From Clostridia bacterium (GTDB lineage Bacteria > Bacillota > Clostridia > Oscillospirales > SIG627): a stretch of DNA of 64,000 nucleotides. This document shows, one piece after another, positions 46,533-55,549 of the stretch (position 1 is the stretch's first letter; every line of letters begins with the position of its first letter). The translations under genes were made by a program, and so were the position numbers. The stretch is from the NCBI GenBank assembly GCA_017507325.1, contig JAFWBD010000012.1, forward strand, positions 1 to 64,000. Reading direction: 5' to 3'. Below the pieces are notes generated by a model. It ran no database searches. It had not been told where the DNA came from and saw nothing but the letters and a program-made list of their open reading frames with translations.

Positions 46533-47126
46533 ATGAACTATCAAATCATTCGCGGCAGTGCCGCCGATCTGGAAAATGCCAAGGAGGCCTTGATCCAAGA
46601 CGTTCCTTGGGGGAGCACCTACACTCCCGATTGCCGTTTCCGCGGTGTCTTTCTCGAGGGAAAGGGCTTTCTCTTCCGTCTTTGCTGTTATGAAAAGAAT
46701 CCCCGCATCACCTTTACCGAGCCCGGTGGCGAGGTTTGCGAGGACAGCTGTCTGGAGATCTTTTTAAATTTTGCCCCCGAAAAGAGCAGATCTTATATCA
46801 ATTTTGAAATGAACGCGGCAGGGGCTTACCTGTTCGGGATCGGTCCCGATCGCTACGACCGTGTGGAGCTGAAAACCCCCGTTATGCCCGAGGTGACGGC
46901 AAAAATCGGGGAGGATCGTTGGGAAGTCACCCTCTTCATTCCCTTGGAAACGATCTATGCCGTTTACGGAAAGGTTCCCTTTGCCAAGGACTATACCTTT
47001 ACCGGAAACGCCTTCAAATGCGGCGACCTCACCGAGAGCCCCCATTACCTTTCCTGGGCCCCGCTCCAGAGAGATGCCATCGATTTCCATCGTTCCGACC
47101 GTTTCGGCACCTTCACGATCCTTTGA
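46533..47126 (+). CDS. Carbohydrate-binding family 9-like protein
   Basis: A 197-aa single-domain protein of the CBM9-like beta-sandwich type. Recognisable marks are FLFRLCCYEKNPRITF, VCEDSCLEIFLNF, SYINFEMNAAGAYL and a C-terminal GNAFKCGDLTESPHYLSWAP. No signal peptide is visible, so it is cytoplasmic, unlike xylanase-attached CBM9 modules. It may bind a sugar ligand. The ATG at 46533 follows AAGGAGG. It overlaps the GNAT gene as TGATG. Confidence 0.8.
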   Translation: MNYQIIRGSAADLENAKEALIQDVPWGSTYTPDCRFRGVFLEGKGFLFRLCCYEKNPRITFTEPGGEVCEDSCLEIFLNFAPEKSRSYINFEMNAAGAYLFGIGPDRYDRVELKTPVMPEVTAKIGEDRWEVTLFIPLETIYAVYGKVPFAKDYTFTGNAFKCGDLTESPHYLSWAPLQRDAIDFHRSDRFGTFTIL

Positions 47127-47716
47127 TGTGGAATGTCCTTTTCGGCACGATTCGCAAGCAGTTCCGTGCCATTCCCAACTTAGAGACCGAGCGGCTTTAT
47201 TTGCGCAAAATTCTTCCTCGGGATGCCGAGGATATGTATGAATATTCCCGCGATCCCGATACCAGCCGCTTTCTTCTTTGGGAGCCCCACAGCTCTCTTT
47301 CCTTTACCAAAAGCCACATTTCCTACTTGCAAAGGGAATATCAGCGAGCCCGCTTCTTTGATTGGGCTTTGGTGGAAAAGGCAAGCGATAAAATGATCGG
47401 AACCTGCGGCTTTACCGAAATCTATGAAAAAACAAAAACCGCAGAGGTGGGATACGTCCTTTCACCGAAGTTTCACCGTCGGGGATTGGCTCCCGAGGCG
47501 TTGAAACGGGTTATGGATTTCGGCTTTACCGTTTTGGGTCTGGAGGCTCTGTTTGCCCGCTTTATGGAGGAAAATCTTGCCAGCCAAAAGGTTTTGATTC
47601 GTGCAGGCTTTCGAGAAATGCCCACCGAAGCCGAAACCTTCTATAAACGCGGAAAAAAGCAACAGATCCTGACCTATACCATCAGCCGCGAAGAATACTT
47701 TCTCGGCAAGAAATGA
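47126..47716 (+). CDS. GNAT family N-acetyltransferase (RimJ/RimL-like)
   Basis: A 196-aa acetyltransferase. LETERLYLRKILPRDAEDMY is the typical opening. The acetyl-CoA site lies around VGYVLSPKFHRRGLAPEALKRVM, and FARFMEENLASQKVLIRAGF is the usual closing motif. Substrate unknown; the RimJ/RimL subgroup acts on protein N-termini or small molecules. The ATG at 47126 overlaps the stop of the CBM9-like gene. Confidence 0.88.
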   Translation: MWNVLFGTIRKQFRAIPNLETERLYLRKILPRDAEDMYEYSRDPDTSRFLLWEPHSSLSFTKSHISYLQREYQRARFFDWALVEKASDKMIGTCGFTEIYEKTKTAEVGYVLSPKFHRRGLAPEALKRVMDFGFTVLGLEALFARFMEENLASQKVLIRAGFREMPTEAETFYKRGKKQQILTYTISREEYFLGKK

Positions 47717-47740
47717 GAGACATCGGCCACGTAAGCAAAG

Positions 47741-47787
47741 CCCGAGCGAGAATCCGTCGGATTCCCGCTCGGGACTTTTATTTTTTT
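47741..47787 (+). terminator. Terminator after the GNAT gene
   Basis: Stem CCCGAGCG...CGCTCGGG (47741-47773) with an inner AATCCG/CGGATT stem, followed by ACTTTTATTTTTTT. Its tail overlaps the end of the convergent GT14 gene. Confidence 0.88.
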
Positions 47788-48689
47788 GCGTAAAGAGGCT
47801 CTGATTTTCGTTCGGACAAATAAGAAAACAGCTGATCCACCACCTCGGGATGGCGCTCATAATCAAATTTTCGGGCAAAAAGATACGGAGAGGAAAGCAG
47901 CTCCTCCAGATCCTCCCCGCGGAAAACATAAGGTTGCCCCCGTTCCCAATCGATGCGACGCATAATGGCCTCCTGCCGATCGGCAAAGCTCTTATCAAAG
48001 AGATTCTCCCGAAAGGGCGTGCGCAAAAGATGGCTTTGGAGAAAAACCTCATCACAGCAACGGGAAAAAGCAAATTCCTTCAAGAGTTCCTTTTCGCAGG
48101 AAGCCAGATCCGAAAGGAATTCGTGGGTACAACTGAACCAATTGGCCCCTTTCCCGTAAATGCGGCTCTTGACCGAGATGCGGGAATAGCCTGCTTTTTC
48201 CTGAAGGCGCACCAAGCGGTACTGCAGCTTTTCAAGAAGGCCGCCGGCCTTCATCCATTCCTGGAAGGGGTGCACGTGGATGAAGCGGGAATAATAGCTC
48301 TGATCCAAAGGGGAGACTGAAAACTGAACGAATTCCTTTCCTTGGTTTTCATCAAAAAAGGACAAAATCTCCTCCATCCCCTTCAAAGGAAGATCCACTC
48401 CGCTGAGCAAATGGTAATAAGCGTATTTTCCCGGTAAGGCGGCACGCACAAGATCGAATTCACATCGGATCTGACTTCTCCCTCCCCAATGCACCGCGCG
48501 GCGGGGAATGAGCGTGAAACGGGAGAAACGGACAAGGGACAAATAGCGAGAGGGCTCAAAGCCCTTGGCTTTTTTATCCACGTGAAGAAAAATATCGACT
48601 TCGGGATGATCCAAAAGGAGGATCAGCTTTTCCAGAAGTGCCCACTGATTGTGAGCCATAATCAAAAAAGCGTGTTTTTTCATACTCAT
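47778..48689 (-). CDS. Glycosyltransferase family 14 (core-2/I-branching-like)
   Basis: A 303-aa bacterial GT14 member. Motifs: HAFLIMAHNQWALLEKLI, DIFLHVDKK, VHWGGRSQI, YYHLLSGVDLPLKG and ANWFSCTHEFLSDL, all typical of the Branch domain (beta-1,6-GlcNAc or xylosyl transfer in known members). Acceptor unknown; a surface glycan is likely. The ATG at 48689 (or 48683) lies only 3 bases past the ftsZ terminator and has no clear ribosome binding site. Confidence 0.85.
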   Translation of the reverse strand: MSMKKHAFLIMAHNQWALLEKLILLLDHPEVDIFLHVDKKAKGFEPSRYLSLVRFSRFTLIPRRAVHWGGRSQIRCEFDLVRAALPGKYAYYHLLSGVDLPLKGMEEILSFFDENQGKEFVQFSVSPLDQSYYSRFIHVHPFQEWMKAGGLLEKLQYRLVRLQEKAGYSRISVKSRIYGKGANWFSCTHEFLSDLASCEKELLKEFAFSRCCDEVFLQSHLLRTPFRENLFDKSFADRQEAIMRRIDWERGQPYVFRGEDLEELLSSPYLFARKFDYERHPEVVDQLFSYLSERKSEPLYAKK

Positions 48690-48691
48690 AA

Positions 48692-48719
48692 GAAAAATGA
48701 GGGGGTATAAGCCCCCTCA
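48692..48719 (-). terminator. Terminator of ftsZ
   Basis: An 8-bp perfect stem TGAGGGGG / CCCCCTCA with a 6-base loop, followed on the minus strand by TTTTTCT. It lies between ftsZ and the GT14 gene. Confidence 0.85.
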
Positions 48720-48735
48720 AAATCCTTTCGGAATC

Positions 48736-49887
48736 TTAGTCTTCGAAATAGGTTTTCTTGCGATTGTTCTGGAGAATTCCGATGAGAGCATCCAGATTAT
48801 CCTCATCCTTCACAAGTTCGGCCAATTCCTTCTGCTTTTCAGCGGAGATGGTAACGTTCTTCTGCTCGGTGATGATGCTCAGATCCTCTTCCACGCTGCG
48901 CTTGGCGGAATCAAACTTGGATACGTCGCTCTTGGCACCGAAATCGGTTGCCACCACGGTAACCTTGATTTCATCCTCCAGATTCTCATCAAAGGCGGCA
49001 CCCCAGATGATATTGGCATCGGGATGAGCCTGCTCGCGGATCATAGTGGAAGCAATCTCAACCTCTTCAAATCCGATATCGGAGGAACCGGTGATATTGA
49101 TGATAATACCGCGGGCACCTGCGATGCTGGTTTCCAGAAGCGGGCTCTGGATGGCCATCTTGGCTGCGGTTTCGGCCTTGCCCTGACCCTTGGCGCTGCC
49201 CACACCCATGTGAGCCATACCGGCATCACTCATAATGGTGGTAACGTCGGCAAAGTCAAGGTTAACGATACCGGGAATGTTGATCAACTCGGAAATAGAC
49301 TGAACACCGTTGGCCAATACGGAGTCGGCGATTTCAAAGGCATTCATCAAGGTGATCTTCTTCTCGGAGACCATCTTCAATCGTTCGTTGGGAATCACAA
49401 CCAAGGAATCCACAAACTCGGAAAGGGTCTTAATACCCTCCTCGGCCTGATTCATTCTTCTGGCACCCTCAAAGGCAAAGGGCTTGGTTACGATACCGAT
49501 GGTGAGAATTCCCATCTCTTTTGCAATCTTAGCCACAACGGGAGCCGCACCGGTACCGGTACCGCCGCCCATACCTGCGGTAATAAAGACCATATCGGCT
49601 CCCTCCAGAGCCTTTTTGATCTCTTCAATGCTTTCCTCTGCGGCCTGCTTGCCGATGGCGGGGTTTGCGCCGGCACCCTTTCCCTTGGTGGTTCTTTCAC
49701 CGATGGTGATCTTGGTGGGAGCCTGGGTGGCGTTCAGAGTCATAATATCGGTGTTCAAAGCGATGTATTCCACACCGCGGACATTGGAAGCGATCATACG
49801 CTTCACGGTATTGTTACCGCCGCCGCCGACACCGACAACCTTAATATTCACTACGCTCTCGTAGCTTGCATCCATCTCGTAAGACAT
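48736..49887 (-). CDS. ftsZ: Cell division GTPase FtsZ
   Basis: A 383-aa tubulin homologue that forms the Z-ring. The GTP-binding signature GGGTGTG (107-113) is present, as are [10 protein letters not shown] at the N-terminus and the T7 loop NLDFADV that drives hydrolysis. A linker follows about residue 315. The usual C-terminal docking peptide (acidic-hydrophobic, ending ...PxFLR) is not recognisable; the protein ends in [20 protein letters not shown] plus Asp. The ATG at 49887 follows AGGAGG by 8 bases; longer in-frame versions run into the promoter. Confidence 0.95.
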   Translation of the reverse strand: MSYEMDASYESVVNIKVVGVGGGGNNTVKRMIASNVRGVEYIALNTDIMTLNATQAPTKITIGERTTKGKGAGANPAIGKQAAEESIEEIKKALEGADMVFITAGMGGGTGTGAAPVVAKIAKEMGILTIGIVTKPFAFEGARRMNQAEEGIKTLSEFVDSLVVIPNERLKMVSEKKITLMNAFEIADSVLANGVQSISELINIPGIVNLDFADVTTIMSDAGMAHMGVGSAKGQGKAETAAKMAIQSPLLETSIAGARGIIINITGSSDIGFEEVEIASTMIREQAHPDANIIWGAAFDENLEDEIKVTVVATDFGAKSDVSKFDSAKRSVEEDLSIITEQKNVTISAEKQKELAELVKDEDNLDALIGILQNNRKKTYFED

Positions 49888-49963
49888 TTTGGATTCCTCC
49901 TGTTTCTCTTCACTTCTATTATCATTCCGCACTTCTTGGCAGGGTAATCTACTATTAAGTACT

Positions 49964-49992
49964 ATTGTAATATTATTTTGCAATAATTGCAA
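49964..49992 (-). promoter_or_regulatory. Dedicated ftsZ promoter
   Basis: Minus-strand TTGCAA (49992-49987), 17-base spacer, TACAAT (49969-49964). It allows ftsZ to be made above the level of the upstream dcw genes. Confidence 0.75.
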
Positions 49993-50052
49993 GTCTTTTT
50001 TTCAAAAAAAATCCGCTTTTTTGCATTCTTTTGAAAAAAAATCTCAAAATGA

Positions 50053-50805
50053 CTATTCTACCAGCTTCACGTAAGCGGTATTGGCATCACTGATATCGAT
50101 TTTTCCCTTTTTTTCGGGTCCCAGATCCTCCATCACCTCACGGATCATAGCAAGCTTTAAAGACATTTCACTGCTATCCCCCAAAAGGATCTCGAAGCGA
50201 TCCTCGAAATTGGCGGTAATCTGAAACTTGTCCCGAACGTCAAGGCTTATGACCGAATTCAGCATATCGGCTTCAAAGAGATTTTTCAAAACCGTTTCCA
50301 GGGATTCTTCGCGATTCTCATCAAAAAAGCTAAGCTTCTTTCCCACCACGCTTTCGGAGATATCCGACGCCACCAAAAGGATGCGATCGGAAACCGCCGG
50401 CTTTTTTTCCTTGATGAGAACGTTCAATTCACGATCCACCACAAAGTAATCGTCGCCCAATTTCAGGTACACCTCGCCGAAGCTTTCCTCGTATTCTACC
50501 GAAACCCTGCCCGAAAGATGGCGCTTGATTTCAATGTGGATCAAATACGGAAAGCTCTTTGAAATTCGCTCGGAAATCTCTCCCACCGGCAAGGAAACCA
50601 AGGGGGTTCCTTCTTCGATGGCACAAACGGAAAGGATCTCCTCTGCGGTATAAAGCGTGGCGTTTTCCGTGATCACTTCCCGAACCACAAGCCATTTGGT
50701 GGCACCGAAAAAGGCCAAAACCAATGCCGCAAGGATCCCCGAAACGGTCAAGCATATTTTCAAAATGCTTTTTTTCGGTGCTTCCTCCAGCCATTCTTCC
50801 TCCAA
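50053..50805 (-). CDS. ftsQ: Cell division protein FtsQ/DivIB
   Basis: A 250-aa single-pass membrane protein of the divisome. Short acidic cytoplasmic tail, one helix (about 15-38), then a POTRA-like domain (VREVITENATLYTAEEILSV) and the beta domain with VEYEESFGEVYLKLGDDYFVVD. The start is TTG at 50805 with GGAGG 7 bases upstream. Low sequence conservation is normal for this family; the position between murG and ftsZ supports the call. Confidence 0.88.
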   Translation of the reverse strand: MEEEWLEEAPKKSILKICLTVSGILAALVLAFFGATKWLVVREVITENATLYTAEEILSVCAIEEGTPLVSLPVGEISERISKSFPYLIHIEIKRHLSGRVSVEYEESFGEVYLKLGDDYFVVDRELNVLIKEKKPAVSDRILLVASDISESVVGKKLSFFDENREESLETVLKNLFEADMLNSVISLDVRDKFQITANFEDRFEILLGDSSEMSLKLAMIREVMEDLGPEKKGKIDISDANTAYVKLVE

Positions 50806-50840
50806 GATTCCCCCTCCTTTCTTTTCGGCTCGTTTCTGTT

Positions 50841-51950
50841 TCAGACCTTCTTTTTCGTAATACGCACAATCTCATCCCAAATCACGTCGCAAGCATCGGC
50901 CAAAGCCATTTTTCTCATATTTTCGCCCATGATGCGCAAACGCTCGGGCGAAGTCAGGATCTCTCGAACCCGATCGGTAAGCAGCTTCGGAGTCAGATCC
51001 TTTTCCTCGATCAGAACGGCAGCGCCCGCCTCCTCGTATACCTTGGCATTTTTGTACTGGTGGTTATCCGTAACGTTTGGAGAAGGGATCAGAATGGCGG
51101 GCTTTCCCATCACCGCAAGCTCAGCCAAGGTAATGGCACCCGCACGGCACACCACCAGATCCGAGGCCGCCAGCTGACGGGGCATATCGTAAATGTATTC
51201 CACGAATTTCACGTTGCCGAAGCGGCAGATCTTCTCTTCTCTCTCCCGCTCCATCCATTTTTCGTATTCCCTTGCACCGAAGGCGTGCGTATGAAAAACA
51301 GGACTTTTGGCGCTGTAGGTCTTGGCCAATTCAAACACGGTTTGATTGATCATTCCCGCCCCCAGAGAGCCGCCGTAGGACAAAAGATAGGGAGCGGAGA
51401 TTCCGAGCTCGCTGCGGCATTTTTCCCGAGAAAGGCGTTTCAATTCCGGGTTTACGGGATTTCCCGTCAGAACGATCTTATCCTCCCTGCAGGTAAAATG
51501 GCTGCGTGAGCTCTCAAAGGAGAGGCAAACGCGATCCACGAAGCGGGAAAGACGGCGGGTGGTTAAGCCCGGAAGGGCGTTTTGCTCGTGGATCAGGGTA
51601 GGGATCTTCATTTGACTTGCACCGCGCAACACGGGCCACGAAACGTAGCCTCCCGTTCCCACCACAAGATCGGGACGAAATTCACGAAGGATCTTTTTGG
51701 CCTGCCCGACGCTTGTAACGGCAAGATACGCCGTTTTCAGATTATCGAGGCAGAGCTTTCGCTTAAAGCCCTGCACCTTAACGTGGCGAATGGGAAAGCC
51801 CTCCTTGGCAACCAAGCGGTTTTCCATTCCCCAAGGAGTGCCCACAAACAAGATCTCACTGTTCGGTTCCTTTTCCAATATTTTTTTGGCAATGGACAAG
51901 GCCGGATTGATATGACCTGCCGTGCCGCCGCCGCTGACAACAACTCTCAA
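50841..51950 (-). CDS. murG: Lipid II synthase MurG
   Basis: GT28 transferase, 369 aa, that adds GlcNAc to lipid I on the inner membrane face. Motifs: VSGGGTAGHINPAL near the N-terminus, GTGGYVSWP, HEQNALPGLTTR, and the C-terminal donor site RAGAITLAELAVMGKPAILIP. The start is TTG at 51950, with AGGAGG 7 bases upstream; the N-terminal beta strand would be lost with any later start. Confidence 0.95.
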   Translation of the reverse strand: MRVVVSGGGTAGHINPALSIAKKILEKEPNSEILFVGTPWGMENRLVAKEGFPIRHVKVQGFKRKLCLDNLKTAYLAVTSVGQAKKILREFRPDLVVGTGGYVSWPVLRGASQMKIPTLIHEQNALPGLTTRRLSRFVDRVCLSFESSRSHFTCREDKIVLTGNPVNPELKRLSREKCRSELGISAPYLLSYGGSLGAGMINQTVFELAKTYSAKSPVFHTHAFGAREYEKWMEREREEKICRFGNVKFVEYIYDMPRQLAASDLVVCRAGAITLAELAVMGKPAILIPSPNVTDNHQYKNAKVYEEAGAAVLIEEKDLTPKLLTDRVREILTSPERLRIMGENMRKMALADACDVIWDEIVRITKKKV

Positions 51951-51971
51951 TTGAATACCTCCTGTCGGAAC

Positions 51972-53177
51972 TTATGTTTTTTCCGAATATGAATAACGTG
52001 ATACGTTTAAAACGACTCCCATTTCCGCCATCAGAATCAAAAGGGATGATCCTCCGTAGCTGAAGAAGGGCAAGGCCACTCCCGTTGCGGGAAGGGCTCC
52101 CGTTACAACGCCGATGTTCAAGAAGACCTGAACGCCCACCTGCACCATAATTCCCATTACCAGAAGCGAAGAGAATTTGGAAGGGGCATTCCGTGCAATC
52201 AGAAAGCCCCGCCAGATCAGAAGCACAAAAAGCGCAATGATCAGAACGGCAAAGACAAAGCCCATTTCCTCGCAGATGATGGCAAAGATATAATCGTTTT
52301 GAGGCTCGGGAAGATACAGATGCTTTTGCTTGGATTGACCGAGTCCTACGCCCCAAAGTCCGCCGGAACCGATGGCATTGAGGCTTTGCAGAGGCTGCCA
52401 GCTATCCCCCGTAGGGTCAAGCTCGGGATGCAGCCACGCTTGAATGCGCTTTTGACCGTGGGAGGTAAAAAGCATCAGCGCCACCATTGCGGCACCGCCG
52501 ATTCCGATTCCGCTTCCCAGAATGGCGCTTTTGACGCCGCCAAGGTACATCAGAATGTAAATCAAAGCGAAAATAATGATCATCGCCGACAGGTGGGGCT
52601 GCTTATACAGCGGAAAACCGATCAGAAGAACCAAGGCAACAAAGGGCAAAATCCCGTATCGAACGGTACGGATCAGATCCCTCCCCTTGGTTTCCAGCCA
52701 GACCAAATAGGAGGAGATCAACAGGATCACGGAGAATTTTACGATTTCCGAGGGCTGAACGCTGATGGGCCCCACAAAAATCCAACGCTTGGCGCCGTTG
52801 GCATCCTCTCCGAAGAAGAACACACACCAAAGAAGCAGATAGGAAACCAAAAAGATGGGCACGGAAAAACGCTTCAGGATCAGATAGTCACCGAACCTTG
52901 CCACAAGATAAATGATGACAATGGCGCAAAGAACCCAACCGATCTGCTTGCGGATGAAAAAGTAGCTGTCCCCGTAGTTGTGCTTGGCATAGGCATAGCT
53001 GGAGGAAAACACGAAGGTGGTTCCGATGCAAACCAGCACCATCACCAAAATGGCAAAGGGCCAATCAATTCCCGAGCGCAATCGGCGAATGGCGCGGGAA
53101 CGGTGGCGAAGAAGCAGATTTTTCACGGGATTTTCCCTGCGGGAAGAGTCCGATGCCGTATTTTCGCGATTCTTCAT
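51972..53177 (-). CDS. ftsW: Septal peptidoglycan polymerase FtsW (SEDS family)
   Basis: A 401-aa SEDS glycosyltransferase with about ten helices. Family marks: NGAKRWIFVGPISVQPSEI, GDSWQPLQSLNAIGSGGLWG, and PATGVALPFFSYGGSSLL near the end. It works with the class B PBP at 57-59 kb. SpoVE (sporulation paralogue) is an alternative name; the cluster position fits FtsW. It follows mraY by 25 bases with no murD between. Confidence 0.92.
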   Translation of the reverse strand: MKNRENTASDSSRRENPVKNLLLRHRSRAIRRLRSGIDWPFAILVMVLVCIGTTFVFSSSYAYAKHNYGDSYFFIRKQIGWVLCAIVIIYLVARFGDYLILKRFSVPIFLVSYLLLWCVFFFGEDANGAKRWIFVGPISVQPSEIVKFSVILLISSYLVWLETKGRDLIRTVRYGILPFVALVLLIGFPLYKQPHLSAMIIIFALIYILMYLGGVKSAILGSGIGIGGAAMVALMLFTSHGQKRIQAWLHPELDPTGDSWQPLQSLNAIGSGGLWGVGLGQSKQKHLYLPEPQNDYIFAIICEEMGFVFAVLIIALFVLLIWRGFLIARNAPSKFSSLLVMGIMVQVGVQVFLNIGVVTGALPATGVALPFFSYGGSSLLILMAEMGVVLNVSRYSYSEKT

Positions 53178-53202
53178 TAATCATCTGCTCCTTTTTGTTT
53201 TT

Positions 53203-54183
53203 TTAGAAAAAGTACCCGAAGTACGCCGCAATGCAAAGAAGTGCCGTTACCACAACCGAGGTAATCACAATTTGTGTCTCCCGCATTCCGCACATTTCCA
53301 AATGATGGTGAAACGGCGCCATACGGAAGATCCGCTTTTTGAATACGCGGAAGGAGAACACCTGCAGCACCACGCTGATCGCCTCCCACAGATACACAAG
53401 ACCCACAAGGCAGATCAAAAGGGGAAGATCCAGCCAAAAGGCCGCACCGCGCAAGGCACCGCCCAAAAAGAGAGAGCCGGTATCCCCCATAAAAATGCGT
53501 GCGGGGTAAAAATTATAGATTAAAAATCCGATCATACCGCCGCAAAGTGCGGAAAAGAGCAGGGTCTGCTCCTGATGCGCGGAAAAATAAGACACCAACG
53601 CAAAAAAGGCAAATGCCACGAAGGTGGTGGAGGCGGCAAGGCCGTCGATGCCATCGGTCAAATTCACAGCGTTTACCGTAAATACGATAAAGATCAATGC
53701 GAAGGCCCAATAAAAGGCCCCCAGATCCAAGGTAAAATCCGTGAAGGGAAGAGAAAGAACGGTGCTGAGAGAATCCTTCATACAAAACAGATACAGCGCC
53801 GCAATGGCAAACTGAAAGATCAGCTTTTGAATGGCAGTCAGTCCCTTATTCTGCTTCTTGACGAATTTCACAAAATCATCCACAAAGCCCACGGCGCCGA
53901 ACAGAAGCATCATTCCCCAGGTGATCGCAAGCTTAAAGGAGCCGCTTCGGAGCATACAGGGAATTCCGAAGACCAAAACCGAAAGGGTAATGGCGGCAAT
54001 GAAGAAGATGCCGCCCATGGTAGGCGTTCCCTCCTTGGACTTGTGCCAACGGGGACCGATCTCCAAAATGGTTTGTCCCATTTTGATTCGCATCAAAAAG
54101 GGAATGAATTTTTTTTCAAGTAGTACCGTTATCATCAGGGTCAAAAGAAACGACCCCAGCATAATCCAAAATTCAATTTTCAT
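53203..54183 (-). CDS. mraY: Phospho-N-acetylmuramoyl-pentapeptide transferase MraY
   Basis: A 326-aa membrane enzyme that makes lipid I from UDP-MurNAc-pentapeptide and undecaprenyl phosphate. Motifs: KEGTPTMGGIFFI, FVDDFVKF (Asp-Asp), NAVNLTDGIDGLAAS, MGDTGSLFLG and APFHHHLE. Ten helices are expected. The ATG overlaps the murF end by 11 bases. Confidence 0.96.
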   Translation of the reverse strand: MKIEFWIMLGSFLLTLMITVLLEKKFIPFLMRIKMGQTILEIGPRWHKSKEGTPTMGGIFFIAAITLSVLVFGIPCMLRSGSFKLAITWGMMLLFGAVGFVDDFVKFVKKQNKGLTAIQKLIFQFAIAALYLFCMKDSLSTVLSLPFTDFTLDLGAFYWAFALIFIVFTVNAVNLTDGIDGLAASTTFVAFAFFALVSYFSAHQEQTLLFSALCGGMIGFLIYNFYPARIFMGDTGSLFLGGALRGAAFWLDLPLLICLVGLVYLWEAISVVLQVFSFRVFKKRIFRMAPFHHHLEMCGMRETQIVITSVVVTALLCIAAYFGYFF

Positions 54184-55549
54184 ATTCCGTCAAATCGCAA
54201 AGTGCGATCAATTCCTCAAACCTCATACTGTTGCTTGCCTTGAAGAGAACGTGATCCTCTGCCCGCAAGCTTTTTTTGATTGATTCCGCCAGATCCTTTT
54301 GATTCTCCGAAAAAACGATCCTTTCCTCGGGCATACCGGCAAGAAGAGCGCCCTCGGCGATCCATTTGGCATTTTTCCCGCCGCAAAACAGAAGATCGAT
54401 TCCGTTTTCATACACCCATTTCCCCACCTCGGTATGGGCTTTTTGGCTGATGCTTCCCAATTCCAGCATATCTCCCAAAACGGCAAGCTTTCTCCCCTTA
54501 AAATCCGCGAGCACCTTCAGGGATGCCTTCATGGATTCGGGAGAGGCGTTGTAGCAATCGGCAATGACACAGAATTCATCCTTTCGGTAAATTCTCTGGC
54601 GCAGACCTGCGGGAGAATACGACATAAGCCCTGCGGCAATGCCCTCGGGGGAGACCCCCAGAAGCAATCCTACCGCCACAGCGAACAGCGCGTCTTTCAC
54701 AAAGTGATCGCCCACAGCGGGAACCGTGACACGAAATTCCGCTTCGTCCGCCACCACGTCAAAGGAAATATCCCCTTTTCCCTTGTAGATATCCATTGGG
54801 TAGATGTGATTTTCCGTATGGAAGCCCACGTACAAAACTCGGTAATCCTTTGTCAGCTCACGAACCGTTTCGGAACGCAAAAGGGGCTCGTCTCCATCCA
54901 AAATGATGGTACTTCCCTTCTCCATTCCCTCCAGGATCTCAAGCTTTGCCCTCAGAATCTCCTCCCGCGAGCCCAAAAGCTCCATATGGCTGGTTCCGAT
55001 GTTGGTGATGACGGCAAGATTCGGGCGGACAAGACCCGTCAGATAGGCGATCTCGCCTCTGCCGCTCATCCCCATTTCACAAACCACCGCCTCACATCCG
55101 CTTTCAATGCGGATCAGGGTAATGGGAACCCCGATGTGGTTGTTCAAATTCCCCGAGGTAAAATGAGTTTTATATTTTTCCTTCAGGACCGAGGCGATCA
55201 GCTCCTTGGTGGTGGTTTTGCCAACCGAGCCCGTTACGCCCACCGTTACCTGCGGGGCTACCCTCCGCTTCCAGTAGGCCGCCAAAAGACCCAGCGCCTT
55301 TAGGGTATCCCGAACCAAAATGCAGGGCTGATCGGAAACGGGCTTTTCGGAAAGCACGGCACAGCACTTTCCCTTTAAGGCAGGAATAAAATCGTGTCCG
55401 TCAAATTTTGCCCCGCGCAAAGCCACAAACACCTCGTTTTCCTTTACGGTACGGGAATCCGTGGAGATCCCGCAGGCAACGCTGTCTCCGTTTCGGTTCA
55501 GCGTTCCGCCCACGGCCTTGGCAATTTCACAAAGAGTAAGTGTCATCAT
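54173..55549 (-). CDS. murF: UDP-MurNAc-tripeptide D-Ala-D-Ala ligase MurF
   Basis: A 458-aa Mur ligase. The P-loop GVTGSVGKTTTKE is clear, with NLNNHIGVP, CEMGMSGRGEIAYL, TNIGTSHMELLGSREE and DCYNASPESMKASL all typical of MurF. It adds D-Ala-D-Ala to the tripeptide precursor. The ATG at 55549 (MM) overlaps the murE stop. Confidence 0.96.
   Translation of the reverse strand: MMTLTLCEIAKAVGGTLNRNGDSVACGISTDSRTVKENEVFVALRGAKFDGHDFIPALKGKCCAVLSEKPVSDQPCILVRDTLKALGLLAAYWKRRVAPQVTVGVTGSVGKTTTKELIASVLKEKYKTHFTSGNLNNHIGVPITLIRIESGCEAVVCEMGMSGRGEIAYLTGLVRPNLAVITNIGTSHMELLGSREEILRAKLEILEGMEKGSTIILDGDEPLLRSETVRELTKDYRVLYVGFHTENHIYPMDIYKGKGDISFDVVADEAEFRVTVPAVGDHFVKDALFAVAVGLLLGVSPEGIAAGLMSYSPAGLRQRIYRKDEFCVIADCYNASPESMKASLKVLADFKGRKLAVLGDMLELGSISQKAHTEVGKWVYENGIDLLFCGGKNAKWIAEGALLAGMPEERIVFSENQKDLAESIKKSLRAEDHVLFKASNSMRFEELIALCDLTEYEN

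Noticed and set aside
48697-49947. Plus-strand open frame opposite ftsZ
   Set aside because: It is a mirror of the conserved ftsZ coding sequence, with repetitive Gly/His-rich content and no independent start signals.
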